This document shows positions 41,901 to 50,845 of a stretch of DNA of 64,000 bases, one piece after another. Numbering within the stretch: the stretch's first letter is position 1; every line of letters starts with the position of its first letter. The notes beneath the pieces were generated by a model. It saw nothing but the letters and a program-made list of their open reading frames with translations, was not told the DNA's origin and did not search any database. Position numbers and translations under genes: made by a program. The stretch covers positions 30,227 to 94,226 of the forward strand of contig DEXG01000028.1 in assembly GCA_002364005.1 (NCBI GenBank), given 5' to 3'. Source of the stretch: Phycisphaerales bacterium UBA3190. GTDB lineage: Bacteria > Planctomycetota > Phycisphaerae > Phycisphaerales > UBA1924.

Positions 41901-42813
41901 CGGGGTGGTCGGGATCGGCGGCAGCCGCGAAGAGGTCGATGGAGTTGAGCCCCATGTCTTCGGGGATCTCGGCGTTGCCGATGGCGTCCAGGCGTGCCTC
42001 GGCGTCGAGCTGGATGTCTTCGATGCGGCTGAAGACCTCGGTTTCGAGCCCGACGTGCGCACCCGCGACGTCGCGGATGGCGATGAAGCCGGCAAAGTCG
42101 GGCAGCCCGGTCAGCCCGGCGTTGACCTCGGGCTGGTTGGGATCGACCATCCCAAGCATGGGCGTGTAGCCGAGCGATTCGAGGTACGCGGCAGTTGTGG
42201 TTTCCAGACCAGCGATGCGCTCGCCCGACGGCCCGACACCCGCGAGGGTCGCGGTGAGGATGTCCGCACTCTGGCTGCGGTTGATCCATCGCTGGACGGA
42301 GCCGACATCGAACCTGGCCATCCGGTTCTGCGATTGCTCGAAGCTTTCGAGCCCGGGGAGCGTGATCCCCATGAGCTGCATCGCCCGCTGCCCGATGCGT
42401 GTGTCAGACCCCACGAGGGCCCCCTCTACCGGCACCCTCGTTGCGTTCATCGCGATCAGCATCGATCCGAAACCGGTCAGGCTTGCATCACCCTCGACCG
42501 CCGTGGACAGCGCAGCGTCGTAGGCGGCGACAAACGCGGCGAGCTGCTCGGGCGTCGCCAGCGGGTTCGCCTCGGCAAACGCCCACAGCCCGGCGACCGC
42601 GGCCACCATGCGCGGGTTCGCGTTGCCCTCCAGATAGCCCTGACGCGTGTACTCGCTGGCCCGGATCGCGTCGAGCAGGCGTTGGTAGTCGGCTTCGGTC
42701 TCGACCGGGATATCCGCTCCGCGGGCCGGGGCGGCGATGAGCATCACCGAGCAGACGAGCATCATCAGCAGCTGTGATAGGAAGGCTTGAGGATTGCGGG
42801 CGAGGGTGGGCAT
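38986..42813 (-). CDS. Large coiled-coil protein with cadherin-like domain and GC-type dockerin
   Basis: A 1275-residue secreted protein, the largest dockerin protein here. I start at 42813, seven bases after GGAG, giving a signal peptide ending APARGA; an ATG six codons upstream is less likely. Residues about 35-370 are helical. Residues 377-417 form a long Gly/Ala/Leu-rich hydrophobic stretch (SLAGLGAAYATG ... ASLVSGVLGLVDLL), followed at 425-505 by a strong heptad coiled coil. A beta-rich middle follows, then a cadherin-like/Big-type domain with GSVAVSADGSFTYTPDPGFEG, and a dockerin (CLADFNADGVLSFFD, DLNGDGMLNFFD, ending QDGCP). No family recognised for the N-terminal half. Confidence 0.85.
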   Translation of the reverse strand: MPTLARNPQAFLSQLLMMLVCSVMLIAAPARGADIPVETEADYQRLLDAIRASEYTRQGYLEGNANPRMVAAVAGLWAFAEANPLATPEQLAAFVAAYDAALSTAVEGDASLTGFGSMLIAMNATRVPVEGALVGSDTRIGQRAMQLMGITLPGLESFEQSQNRMARFDVGSVQRWINRSQSADILTATLAGVGPSGERIAGLETTTAAYLESLGYTPMLGMVDPNQPEVNAGLTGLPDFAGFIAIRDVAGAHVGLETEVFSRIEDIQLDAEARLDAIGNAEIPEDMGLNSIDLFAAAADPDHPDHAAAIAQLEARRQAVVDSIRETTDDRAAVFARTMLLQQSSYPDVQYVAENTRSFAGLQLQVNNDLAVAQQSLGIVGSLAGLGAAYATGNVYAGVTSTASLVSGVLGLVDLLGDGPPSADQQIFDQIAGLRQQVEDLRVQMNARFDIVDAKLDTIFETMVFAFDRIQDGIDTLIADITSVRSSLDRIEAALYGFAQNLLLVDLTSLTDAILDYRTKTGFDLAYADQSPSFVAGASSFTTFATFTAQTSSFAGPENNQSMILTLDNAADVLSGPDDVVSRLLNDFRRVPTGLFTIDGLPVTGPIITGRAAAPAPWTQAASAYAQLARENPWYFAYMLRSQQDSMGGGSPQIDQIIDQGERIVSLASATRDRDDLFEAMLLRATDGVTQVQTAIDDAIDAELAARDLDNGTTRIDPWGPVEQTATPLVNPVVFVTLAGDGCFDSPIPFQPAHITTSGNGSASSFPHDGFEASISDNRTGSSAAYTRAELAERNALDWRLRTSSTHRPLVEVEEIDYLSWSNDNEFDVKVSSIMQGSLRSVRTIRVIVEVQQIFNGGDWGPPNPEYNVIDGDICEMVLDYWLGFVSGNGLTLLFPPLQDGDLAGEILPAGEVILEEPFGWPVPQRFYVDARFRVISDTSTYTHEGTDYLPIQTAFIADELASIRDDIRQSIFDDINAPPSSIDDAFTLLDNTSALLDGYLTLGAADALNRGEALRSAFRGLPSSDGIGFRSGDLISVLADEADADDGSIGGAPALDLPGIEAHFAQRIAALASEIDIALDTPAPSFPYVEFVLADLHALLDGAFDLAIDDTYLAEGSIAPDASTGLMANDIGQEGRIDNDDLMVDLDFFGSPEHTPPAHGSVAVSADGSFTYTPDPGFEGDDSFNYRLVAEVGDPDNPVGDPNVYSNPAQVVLRVSAGACLADFNADGVLSFFDISAFIVAFGDDDLAADLNGDGMLNFFDVSAFLVAYQDGCP

Positions 42814-42996
42814 GATCAGACTCCGGTGCATGCACTCGCGTGAAGTGCGCGTTCAGACAAACAACGGGAAAATCCCGCCGCTGGATGATCAAGCGACGGG
42901 CCGTTCAGGCGCGCCCGGAGAAAGTTGAAAATCGTTGTTTTCGCCCCGCCTGCCCGATATTACCGGGCCATAGCAGTGGGTGGGGTCAGGGCGGTA

Positions 42997-44166
42997 TCAG
43001 GGGCAGCCGGCGCTGTAGGCACCGAGGAAGGCCGAGATATCGAAGAAGTCGAAGCGCCCGTCGCCCGTGAAGTCCGCGCGGGGATCGCTCTTGCCGAAGC
43101 TGCCGAGGAAGGCGCTGACATCGAAGAAGTCGAGGACACCGTTCTCGTCCATATCGCCGGCCCCGCAGAAGGGGGTATTGAGCCGCTCGGCGGTCTCGAT
43201 CATCAGGTCGGTGAGCGACGCGTTGAGCAGATCGCTGTTCCAAACCTCCATATAGCGCACGCCCGACTCGATCGCCAGATCGATCTCGCCCTGGTACCCC
43301 TCGTCGCTGAAGCGATCGGGGGTGTTGGTATAGCTGTTGGCGACCTGCACCTGCGAATGGCTCTCGTACGAGGCGTCCTGGAGGATCTCGAACATGCCCG
43401 GGTAGACATCCAGCGCGTTGTGCACCATCCACCACGCGGCCAGCACGCCCACCGCGTCGCCGTGCGTGTCGCGGGCATGCTGATACACCTCATTGGCCAC
43501 ATCGTCGCTGCCCAGCACGGGGTGGACCTCGTGCGAGACCGGGTGGTTGGGGAAGGCGTCTACGAAGGCGTCGATCGCGTCGGTCCACGATTGGGCGTAA
43601 AGCGCATCGCTGTACCCCGCGTTGGCCCAGTTCACCTGATCGGTCGGCGTGAAGGGCAGCTGCATCTCGAAACCATTGCGGCTCGAGTTCGTCGCGTAGA
43701 CCAATGAGATGGTGTCCTCATTGGCATACCGTGCGCCCAGGTCGGCGATGAACTGCGTCCATCGGCTCTGGAAGGTGCTGTCCCATGGGACGGGCATCTC
43801 ACGGGTTTCCGTTCCGAACTGGAAGCTGAACATATCCACGCCCAGGGCGCTCAGCCAGGAGGGCGCGGCATTGCCGTTGACCACAGCCAGCGAGACCTTG
43901 ATCCCGTACAGCTCTGCCCGTGCGATCTGCTCGTCAAGCAGCGACCAGTCGTAGACGCCGGGCGAGGGTTCCAGTGTGCCCCATTCCAGGCGCACCAGCA
44001 CGCCGTCGACATGATCGAGCTGGGCGACCTCGGGGATGACGGACCCATTGCCATTGCCCGTGGTGGGGGGGCAGCTGCAATACAGACCCATGGGCGGCTG
44101 GATCTCCCCGGCCACGCAAGACCCGGAACTAACAAACAGAGCGATCGCGGTGGTGTACCTGTGCAT
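42997..44166 (-). CDS. TIM-barrel glycoside-hydrolase-like protein with GC-type dockerin
   Basis: A 389-residue secreted protein; the signal peptide ends SCVAG. The body shows the beta-galactosidase/GH42-like TIM-barrel start: VDGVLVRLEWGTLEPSPGVYDWSLLDEQI followed by YGIKVSLAVVNGNAAPSWL (each read as separate strands), and later strands ISLVYATNSS, VLAAWWMVHN and YMEVWNSDLLN. Glu residues in RLEWG and YMEVWN are candidates for barrel acids, but the usual acid/base NE pair was not found, so hydrolase activity is unproven. The dockerin is CGAGDMDENGVLDFFD then DFTGDGRFDFFD, ending SAGCP. Its neighbours are a large dockerin protein and a metalloprotease. Confidence 0.75.
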   Translation of the reverse strand: MHRYTTAIALFVSSGSCVAGEIQPPMGLYCSCPPTTGNGNGSVIPEVAQLDHVDGVLVRLEWGTLEPSPGVYDWSLLDEQIARAELYGIKVSLAVVNGNAAPSWLSALGVDMFSFQFGTETREMPVPWDSTFQSRWTQFIADLGARYANEDTISLVYATNSSRNGFEMQLPFTPTDQVNWANAGYSDALYAQSWTDAIDAFVDAFPNHPVSHEVHPVLGSDDVANEVYQHARDTHGDAVGVLAAWWMVHNALDVYPGMFEILQDASYESHSQVQVANSYTNTPDRFSDEGYQGEIDLAIESGVRYMEVWNSDLLNASLTDLMIETAERLNTPFCGAGDMDENGVLDFFDVSAFLGSFGKSDPRADFTGDGRFDFFDISAFLGAYSAGCP

Positions 44167-44210
44167 ACCTGTGAAACGGCTTTCGTGGCGTTTGATTGCA
44201 CTGAAATAGA

Positions 44211-44243
44211 AAAAAACACCCAACCGGGATCGGTTGGGTGTTT
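44211..44243 (-). terminator. Terminator of the zinc metalloprotease gene
   Basis: AACACCCAACCG-GGAT-CGGTTGGGTGTT, with a run of T after the stem on the minus strand. Starts 22 bp past the stop at 44265. Confidence 0.92.
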
Positions 44244-44264
44244 CGAGAGGTTGGTTATCGGGCG

Positions 44265-47018
44265 TCAATCCCGTCGCATGTACGACGCCTCCAGCGCCCG
44301 CTCGATCCGCTCATTGGCGTCGCGCAGGTGGGCGGCGCTGTAGGCGTCGATGCCCTTGGCCTTGGCGTAGAGCGTGGTCTTGGCACGGATCGTCTGCAGC
44401 TCCTGACGGGCCAGCGACTGGATCGTCCGCCCCGAAGCGCCGGGCCAACGCATGCCGGTGGCCAGGTCGATCATGCGGCTCAGGTGCTCCATCTGCAGGT
44501 TGCGTTCGAGTTGGCCGACCAACGGCTGGCGGTTGGTGTAGCTGCCGTCGATGTCGGGCAGGTCCCAGATCGACTCACGCAATGCCTCGAAGATCTCGGG
44601 CACGGTCAGCGCGTCCTGATCGGCGGGCGTGCGCAGCTCGTTGTCCATGATCCAGGTCAGGCGCTGCGGGTTCATGAGCCCGGTCATGGCCGACGATTGG
44701 ATCCCGAGCACGCTCTGGGCCACGGGCCAGGCGTGGGCGGTGCTGTAGCCCTCGTCGTACCAGTTGTCGCTCTGGAGGTAGGACAGGGTCTCGGTGTCGA
44801 GCCCGAATGCGTCGCTGTCGAAGGCGTGATCGACGATGAACGAAAGTGCGCGGCGTTGCTGGTCGGCATCGACGGGGCGGATCGGAGCCGGCGCGTCGGG
44901 GTCGCCCTTCATGGAGCGTTGGATGTGCGAGCCGCCGACCCAGTGCATCGCCATGCTGATCGCACCCGACTGCATGCCCAGCAGCTGCTGGTGCACCTGG
45001 CGGGCCTTCTGCCATGTCTCGCCGTCTTCGACGACCTCGGTGAGCAGCTCGGCGCGGGCCTTGTCGACGAAGCGGATGCGTTCCTCGGCGAAGTCGATCG
45101 AGTCACGCCCGAGGTCCCAGGTCTTGGCCTGCGGGTCAGGTGAGAACGCGCCGTCCTCGGCCATGTACGCGTGCTCGGGCATCGCGGCCTTCTTGGCGAC
45201 CTCTTTCGGATCGCCGAAGGTGTAGTTCCACTCGATCGCCCACATGTCATACGGGCCGATGTCGTTGGGCACATAGTTGCCCTGCACCATGCCGCGGCTT
45301 TCGTCTTCAACGATGATGTTGGTCAGGGCGTAGTCCATGACGGTTGACTGGATCGGCTCGTCGAAGCCGTCGCTGTTCATCTCGGCGATCGAGTGCAGGG
45401 CCGAGCCCTTCCAGTTGTGGGTCAGGCCCATGGTGTGCCCGACCTCGTGCATGACGACATCTCGCAGCATCGGCCCGACGAAGTCTTCGGGGAGCCCGTC
45501 GAGCAATGTCTGATCGTCGCCCTTGTCGCTCAGCATGGCGCCCAGGTTCATGTCAAAGGCCAGTCGTGCCGCGGCTACATTGGATGAGAGCCCGGGCAGC
45601 ATCATGCACATGGCGTGTCCCGCGTCGTGCTCGTGGTGGATGGTGCGGTGTGGCTCCCAGACCATGGGCGAGAGGGTCTCGGGGGCATCGGTGAGCAGCT
45701 CGTCGAGGTTTTCGGGCTGCTCGATCATCGCCTTGGTCAGCATGGCCGCCCGCTCGCGTTGTCCGGGCTCGGCCAGGATCACGCGTGGGTCCCACTCGGG
45801 GTACTCGGCGAGCCAGCCCGCCAGATCGGGCGAGAGCACGCTCATCGCGTGGCTGGCCAGCTCGGTCTGCATGTACTGGTTGGCATACGAGCCGATGAAG
45901 CCCTCATCCATGACGATGTCGGCTTCGTAGATCTCGCCGGTGTCCGGGTGCGCGTGGACCGGGCCGATGGCGAAGCCCATACCCGCGTTGGTCCAGCGCA
46001 CGAACGAGTAACGCATGTCCTCGGGGTCGATGTCCATGAAAGCGCCCGAGCGAGCATCCTGCTGGCGGACCTCGATGGCATTGAGGATACCCACCTGCTC
46101 GAAGGCCTTGTTCCAGGCGAGGATGCCGTCGCGCACCCAGCGCCGGTAGCGCAGCGGGGTGGTGTGCTCGATGTAGTAGACGATGGGTTCACGCGGCGGG
46201 CTCATCTTGAGCTTCGGGTCGGCCTTCTCGATATGCCAGCGGTTGGCGTACCGCACGACCTGCGATCCGCCGTCGTTGATGGCCCGATCGTCGAACGACT
46301 CGAAGTAGATACCCACGCGCCGGTCGGCCTCACGCGGCTTGAACCCGCGCGACTTCTCGGGCATGCCCAGCGAGAACCGCACCTGGGCAAACTGGCCGCC
46401 CCCACGCGGCAGCTCGAAGCCCAGCTCGACATTGTTGGGGAAGGCCTTGGCCTTGGTGATCTTGGCCAGCGAGGTGTTGGCCCCGCGCAGGAAGTTGCCG
46501 ATGAACTGGCTTGAGCCGCCCAGCAGCGCGCGATCGAGGTCGATCACCGGCCCGCCGCCCGGGCCCATCGCCACGATCGGCACCGTCAGCACCACGCGGT
46601 CGGTGTTCACCCGGGCCACGCCCGCCTTGGATTCCTGATCGCCGCTGCTTCGCACCGCGATGTTGGGCTCGATAAGCATGAGCTGGTCGTTGCGACGCGA
46701 CCAGTAGACCGTCTTGGTCGGCACACCCACCGCGTTGTGCCAGATCGAGTACACGCCCGCCTGGGGGTGGCCCGCGGCCACGGTCGCCACGAGGTAGAAC
46801 CGCTTGCCCTCGAAGTTGCGGGGCAGCTCGGCGAGCACCTGGGCATCCTTCTCACGGGTGTAGAGCGTGTAGAACTCGCCCTGGCCGGGCGCGACCTGGA
46901 CCTTCTGATAGCCCTTGACGGCGTCCTCGAACTTCCCGGGTGCCGCCCCGGCGCTCATGGTCAGAGACGCGATGGTCGCTGCACCCAGCAAATAGCCCAT
47001 TTTCACACACTTGCTCAT
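44265..47018 (-). CDS. Zinc-dependent metalloprotease (DUF5117/DUF4953 type)
   Basis: A 917-residue secreted protein with AAAGAGG before the ATG and a signal peptide ending SAGAA. The N-terminal part (FYTLYTREKDAQVLAELPR, RFYLVATVAAGH) matches the DUF5118/DUF5117 region, and MHEVGHTMGLTHNWKGS at about residue 520 is a metzincin-like HExxHxxGxxH zinc site. The C-terminal half is helical. Members are extracellular zinc proteases of unknown substrate, common in Bacteroidota and Planctomycetota. It lacks a dockerin and is flanked by terminators, so it forms its own unit within the dockerin block. Confidence 0.92.
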   Translation of the reverse strand: MSKCVKMGYLLGAATIASLTMSAGAAPGKFEDAVKGYQKVQVAPGQGEFYTLYTREKDAQVLAELPRNFEGKRFYLVATVAAGHPQAGVYSIWHNAVGVPTKTVYWSRRNDQLMLIEPNIAVRSSGDQESKAGVARVNTDRVVLTVPIVAMGPGGGPVIDLDRALLGGSSQFIGNFLRGANTSLAKITKAKAFPNNVELGFELPRGGGQFAQVRFSLGMPEKSRGFKPREADRRVGIYFESFDDRAINDGGSQVVRYANRWHIEKADPKLKMSPPREPIVYYIEHTTPLRYRRWVRDGILAWNKAFEQVGILNAIEVRQQDARSGAFMDIDPEDMRYSFVRWTNAGMGFAIGPVHAHPDTGEIYEADIVMDEGFIGSYANQYMQTELASHAMSVLSPDLAGWLAEYPEWDPRVILAEPGQRERAAMLTKAMIEQPENLDELLTDAPETLSPMVWEPHRTIHHEHDAGHAMCMMLPGLSSNVAAARLAFDMNLGAMLSDKGDDQTLLDGLPEDFVGPMLRDVVMHEVGHTMGLTHNWKGSALHSIAEMNSDGFDEPIQSTVMDYALTNIIVEDESRGMVQGNYVPNDIGPYDMWAIEWNYTFGDPKEVAKKAAMPEHAYMAEDGAFSPDPQAKTWDLGRDSIDFAEERIRFVDKARAELLTEVVEDGETWQKARQVHQQLLGMQSGAISMAMHWVGGSHIQRSMKGDPDAPAPIRPVDADQQRRALSFIVDHAFDSDAFGLDTETLSYLQSDNWYDEGYSTAHAWPVAQSVLGIQSSAMTGLMNPQRLTWIMDNELRTPADQDALTVPEIFEALRESIWDLPDIDGSYTNRQPLVGQLERNLQMEHLSRMIDLATGMRWPGASGRTIQSLARQELQTIRAKTTLYAKAKGIDAYSAAHLRDANERIERALEASYMRRD

Positions 47019-47055
47019 CCCGTGCCTCTTTCGATGCTTGTTTGTCGTTTGGCGA

Positions 47056-47084
47056 TGAAAAAACCCAGATCGGGTCTGGGTTTT
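47056..47084 (-). terminator. Terminator of the S8/FG-GAP operon
   Basis: AAAACCCAGA-TCGGG-TCTGGGTTTT; on the minus strand TTTTTT follows. It lies about 45 bp past the stop at 47131 and would end the run of three genes starting at 53425. Confidence 0.88.
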
Positions 47085-47130
47085 ACCGACTCTGTATCGG
47101 TCGGGATGCAGGGTGACTCAACAGAAATGA

Positions 47131-48426
47131 TCAGGGACAGCCGGACTGGAAGGCGACGATGAAGCTGCTCACATCCCGATGGGTGAGCTGGCCGTCGCGA
47201 TCGAAATCGACGGCGGGGTTCTCGTCGAGGTACGCATCAAGGAACGCGTCGATATCCTGCTCGTCAAGCATGCCCTCGCCCGTCAGGTCCGGTGGGCAGG
47301 GATGCGTCCCGCATCGATTGAAGGCGTAGCTCACCGTGCTCCCGCCGTAGTTGCCAACGACAAGGTCCGGAACGCCGTCGAGATTCAGGTCGGGGCAGAG
47401 GATGTGCCTCGGAGCATCAAGTGGCGCCGCACCAAAGGAGCTGATTGGTCCAGTCGCGGTGAAGCGTGCCGCCCCGTTCCCGCGCAGAATCCAGAGCGAG
47501 TGGGAGTTCTGATCTGATACAAGCAGGTCGTTGATGCCATCCTGATCGATGTCACTTACTTGCAGCCCGACGACAACATTGAAAAGCGGGTGGTTGTCGC
47601 GCGGTACGAAGGTCGCATCGCCCAGGTTGCGATAGACCGTGACGAAGTCGGGGCGGGACGGAACGATCGAGAGACTGCTAAAGGTCAGCTCGGGGAAGCC
47701 GTCGCCGTTGAGATCTTCAAGCAGGATGTTCTGCACATGCTCTGCGCTGAAATCAAGACCGATATTGATAGCCTGAACAAGGCCGTACACACCGGTCGCG
47801 TCGGCTCGGTAGGTCCTGATCAATCGCTCATGGGTCAGCACGACCTCGGGGATCAGATCGCCGTCGAGATCGGCGGCTTCGACGATCGTTCCGCCGCCCC
47901 CGAAGTCGCTTGAAGAGGTATCGAGTTCCGTAAAGCGCCCATCGCCGTCGTTGAGCAACATGCCCGTCCGCTCGCTGTTGGTCCAAACAAGATCGGGGCT
48001 GCCGTCGAGATTGAGATCAACGACATCGACATTGCTGATGCCTCCGGGATCAGTGTATGAAGAATCAAAGTCGAGCATGCCGTCGCCGGGATTGAGCACA
48101 ACTTTGATGTAGGCGCCGTCCCGAACGACGAGGTCCAGATCCCCGTCGGCATCGAGATCCACGAGGTTTGGATCGCGTGCACCCACGCTCGGTAGATAGA
48201 CGCCATCGCCAAAGCGACCGCCGCCGTCGTTGAAATGGACGGTCCTGAATCCGGGTACCACAAGGTCGGGGTACCCATCCTGATTCAGATCGCCCGCGGC
48301 GATCTCAGATTGGAAACGATTGTTCACAACCGAATCAGCACCGTAGAACAACCCGATCGGGTCACAGGGCTGCGCCGACCCGATCGATACACAAGAGATG
48401 AGAATGAACGCTGCGGAACGAATCAT
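47131..48426 (-). CDS. VCBS/FG-GAP repeat protein with divergent GC-type dockerin
   Basis: A 431-residue secreted protein; the signal peptide ends SIGSAQ. Six or seven blades each carry the calcium-loop signature D-L-(N/D)-x-D-G-x-P-(D/E)-L, as in the larger protein at 31687. The dockerin loops are degenerate: DLTGEGMLDEQD (Glu replacing Asp at the fifth position) and DFDRDGQLTHRD, with the usual NFFDVSAF helix changed, but it still ends QSGCP and has the preceding Cys. The ATG overlaps the stop of the upstream S8 protease (ATGA), so both are likely co-translated. Confidence 0.87.
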   Translation of the reverse strand: MIRSAAFILISCVSIGSAQPCDPIGLFYGADSVVNNRFQSEIAAGDLNQDGYPDLVVPGFRTVHFNDGGGRFGDGVYLPSVGARDPNLVDLDADGDLDLVVRDGAYIKVVLNPGDGMLDFDSSYTDPGGISNVDVVDLNLDGSPDLVWTNSERTGMLLNDGDGRFTELDTSSSDFGGGGTIVEAADLDGDLIPEVVLTHERLIRTYRADATGVYGLVQAINIGLDFSAEHVQNILLEDLNGDGFPELTFSSLSIVPSRPDFVTVYRNLGDATFVPRDNHPLFNVVVGLQVSDIDQDGINDLLVSDQNSHSLWILRGNGAARFTATGPISSFGAAPLDAPRHILCPDLNLDGVPDLVVGNYGGSTVSYAFNRCGTHPCPPDLTGEGMLDEQDIDAFLDAYLDENPAVDFDRDGQLTHRDVSSFIVAFQSGCP

Positions 48427-50795
48427 GGGCAGCCCGCGTTGAACTGCGTCAGGTAATCGCTCACATCGAAGAAGTTGTACTGACCGTCACCGTTGAGGTC
48501 CGCGGCTGGTTCGTTGGCGCTGAACGCGCTCAGGAAGGCGCTGACATCGAAGAAGTTCAGCTCGCCAAAGGGCTCGGCGATATCAGCCACGCTGCAGGCG
48601 CTGCTGGGTGCTTCCACGCCCAGGTAGATGTTGTCGAGGTAGAACCCGCCGGTCGTGTCGGTGGTGAACCGGACTTCCATGTCGTCGATCGCCCATGTGT
48701 AGATGGGCATGTCGAGGTTGATGAACTCGGGGCTGTCCGAGAGTTCCGAGGCGGTGAGGGTGGTCAGGGTCTCCCAGTCGCCACCGATCGTCGTCACCTC
48801 AACGACGAGCGTGTCGTCCGGGCTGACCGAGCCATCGACCCACGCGTCAAAGTACAGGTAGGGCTGCACAAACCCGAACTGCAGCAACGGGATCTCGTGC
48901 GAGCGCAGCGTCGCGTTGTCGGTGAGCCGGACGGCGAAGGTGTCGTTGTCGTACACCGCCTCGGTGTTGGTCACCGTGTGCCAGGCGACGGGGTCGATGG
49001 TGTTGCTCTCGAACTGCTGATCCAGCGGGGCGGTTGATTCGGGGATGAGGTCGATGCTCAGGTCATCGATGTACCACACATCGCTGCTGTCGCTCCCGTC
49101 GGCGACGAATCGCAGCTGCACGCCGTGCCACTGCATCCCATCCGGGAGTTCCTGATTGAACCGCACGAACGAGCTGCTCGAGAGCCCGCGAGAATCGATC
49201 TGGCTGATCGTGGCCCAGCTGTCTTCGCCGGCGACCTCGGGGTCTTCCAGGTACTGCACCAGCAATGAGTCGCCCGTTTCGAGCCCCTCGCTGCGGAGGG
49301 CAAAGCTGAACATCGCGTCGTCGTAGAGCGAGCGCCCAGCGAGTCGTTCGCTGACGATCGTGTCGTCGTGATCCAGACGCAGCACGCTTACGCCCTCGGG
49401 CGCGTCGGCGGGTGAGCTCGTCTCGACATCGCCGGCGCTCACCGAGAAGATGGACTGCCATGAGGAATCCTCAAAGCTGAAACCCAGTGGCAGCGTGGTC
49501 GGCCGCTCGTAGCTCTGCGCCATCAGCACCGCGTTATGGGTGTTGACGCGTCCACGCCCGTAGAAATCATCGCGGCCCGAAGCGCCGAGGTCGTCCACGG
49601 ACTTGTACAGGATGTCCTGCACATCGTCAGCACTGAAGTCCGGATTCACCGAGTAGATCATCGCGCCCACGCCCGCCGCGATCGGGCTGGCGTAGCTTGT
49701 GCCCGAGCCGTTGCCATAGCTGCCAAATCGACGCGTCGAACGCACGCTCGAGCCCGGGGCGGTGACATCGACGGCTGGGCCGTAGTTACTAAAGCCCGAG
49801 CGGTTGTCGCTGCTGGTGGTCGAGCCGACGATCACATAGTCAGGACGGTTGGGCTCGATGTACGCGCCGTCATTGCCCGATGCCCAGAAGAGCAACGCGC
49901 CCAGCTCCTTGAGGTACCGCCCGACCGACTGGTTTGAGGCCGAGGTCCCGCCCGAGAAGCTTGCATTGACGATGTGTGCGCCGTTTTCGGCGGCCCATCG
50001 TGCACCATCAAGAATCGAGAACGCGCTGGCCGTCCCGTCGGTGTTGTTGGTCACGCGGATCGGCATGATCGAGAAATCCCAGCCCACGCCGGTGACGCCC
50101 GTGTTGTTGTTGCCCTGGGCCGCGGCACAGCCGGCGACGAAGGTCCCGTGCCCGTTGATGTCCTCAACATCGCCGCCCGCGGCCTGCGCGCGGTTCGACG
50201 CGGCGTTGAAGCCGGGGATCAGCGCGTCCTGCAGGTCGGCATGATCGGTATCAACACCCGAGTCGCAGATCGCCACGATGATGTTGCTGTCACCCGTCTC
50301 GATGTCCCACGCGGCCTCGGAGTCCAGGCGGGTGTGCTGCCAGCTGCTGCCGTACTGCGAATCGTTGGGCTGGACCGCAGGGAAGAGCGTCCAGTTGGGC
50401 TCGACGAACTCATAATCGCCCGTGGCCATGAGCATGGCGGCCAGCTGGCCCTCGCTCATCCCATCGGGGACCTGGATGACCCGCTCGGGCACGAACGAAC
50501 TGGTGCGCAGGGTCAGCGGTGCCACGCGGGCCTCGGCCGTGGGGACCTTGCCCTGCTTGGCGTGCACGATCAGCTCGCCCCGGAACTCACGATCGCCCGG
50601 GATGGCGACGAAGTCGATGGGCGTGCTGGCCGCACGCTGCATGACTTCCAGATCGCCCGCCTGCAGATCCAGCGTCTGGGCCGCGACCCGCACCGCGGTG
50701 GGGGCGTCGGGCTGGGACTGCATGCCTGAGGCGCCGGCGCAGATGCCGGCGAGCAGGGCGAGCGAGAGTGCGAGAGTTCGTTTCTGGTATTGCAT
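48423..50795 (-). CDS. S8 subtilisin-like serine protease with GC-type dockerin
   Basis: A 790-residue secreted protease. GAGGAG before the ATG at 50795 fixes the start; the signal peptide ends around GASG. A propeptide-like region runs to about residue 140. The triad is Asp in CDSGVDTDHAD (about 177), His in NGHGTFVAG (about 214) and Ser in GTSYASPIAAG (about 367). Two jelly-roll-like domains follow (WYIDDLSIDL; YLDNIYLG). The dockerin is of the degenerate-first-loop type (SVADIAEPFGELNFFD), then DLNGDGQYNFFD, ending NAGCP. It lies 50 bp downstream of a paralogous protease and overlaps the next gene, so the three probably form one operon. Confidence 0.93.
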   Translation of the reverse strand: MQYQKRTLALSLALLAGICAGASGMQSQPDAPTAVRVAAQTLDLQAGDLEVMQRAASTPIDFVAIPGDREFRGELIVHAKQGKVPTAEARVAPLTLRTSSFVPERVIQVPDGMSEGQLAAMLMATGDYEFVEPNWTLFPAVQPNDSQYGSSWQHTRLDSEAAWDIETGDSNIIVAICDSGVDTDHADLQDALIPGFNAASNRAQAAGGDVEDINGHGTFVAGCAAAQGNNNTGVTGVGWDFSIMPIRVTNNTDGTASAFSILDGARWAAENGAHIVNASFSGGTSASNQSVGRYLKELGALLFWASGNDGAYIEPNRPDYVIVGSTTSSDNRSGFSNYGPAVDVTAPGSSVRSTRRFGSYGNGSGTSYASPIAAGVGAMIYSVNPDFSADDVQDILYKSVDDLGASGRDDFYGRGRVNTHNAVLMAQSYERPTTLPLGFSFEDSSWQSIFSVSAGDVETSSPADAPEGVSVLRLDHDDTIVSERLAGRSLYDDAMFSFALRSEGLETGDSLLVQYLEDPEVAGEDSWATISQIDSRGLSSSSFVRFNQELPDGMQWHGVQLRFVADGSDSSDVWYIDDLSIDLIPESTAPLDQQFESNTIDPVAWHTVTNTEAVYDNDTFAVRLTDNATLRSHEIPLLQFGFVQPYLYFDAWVDGSVSPDDTLVVEVTTIGGDWETLTTLTASELSDSPEFINLDMPIYTWAIDDMEVRFTTDTTGGFYLDNIYLGVEAPSSACSVADIAEPFGELNFFDVSAFLSAFSANEPAADLNGDGQYNFFDVSDYLTQFNAGCP

Positions 50796-50845
50796 GCGAT
50801 CGGCTCCTCGAATCGCGGGTTCGTTTCTGGAATGGCTCTGGATGC

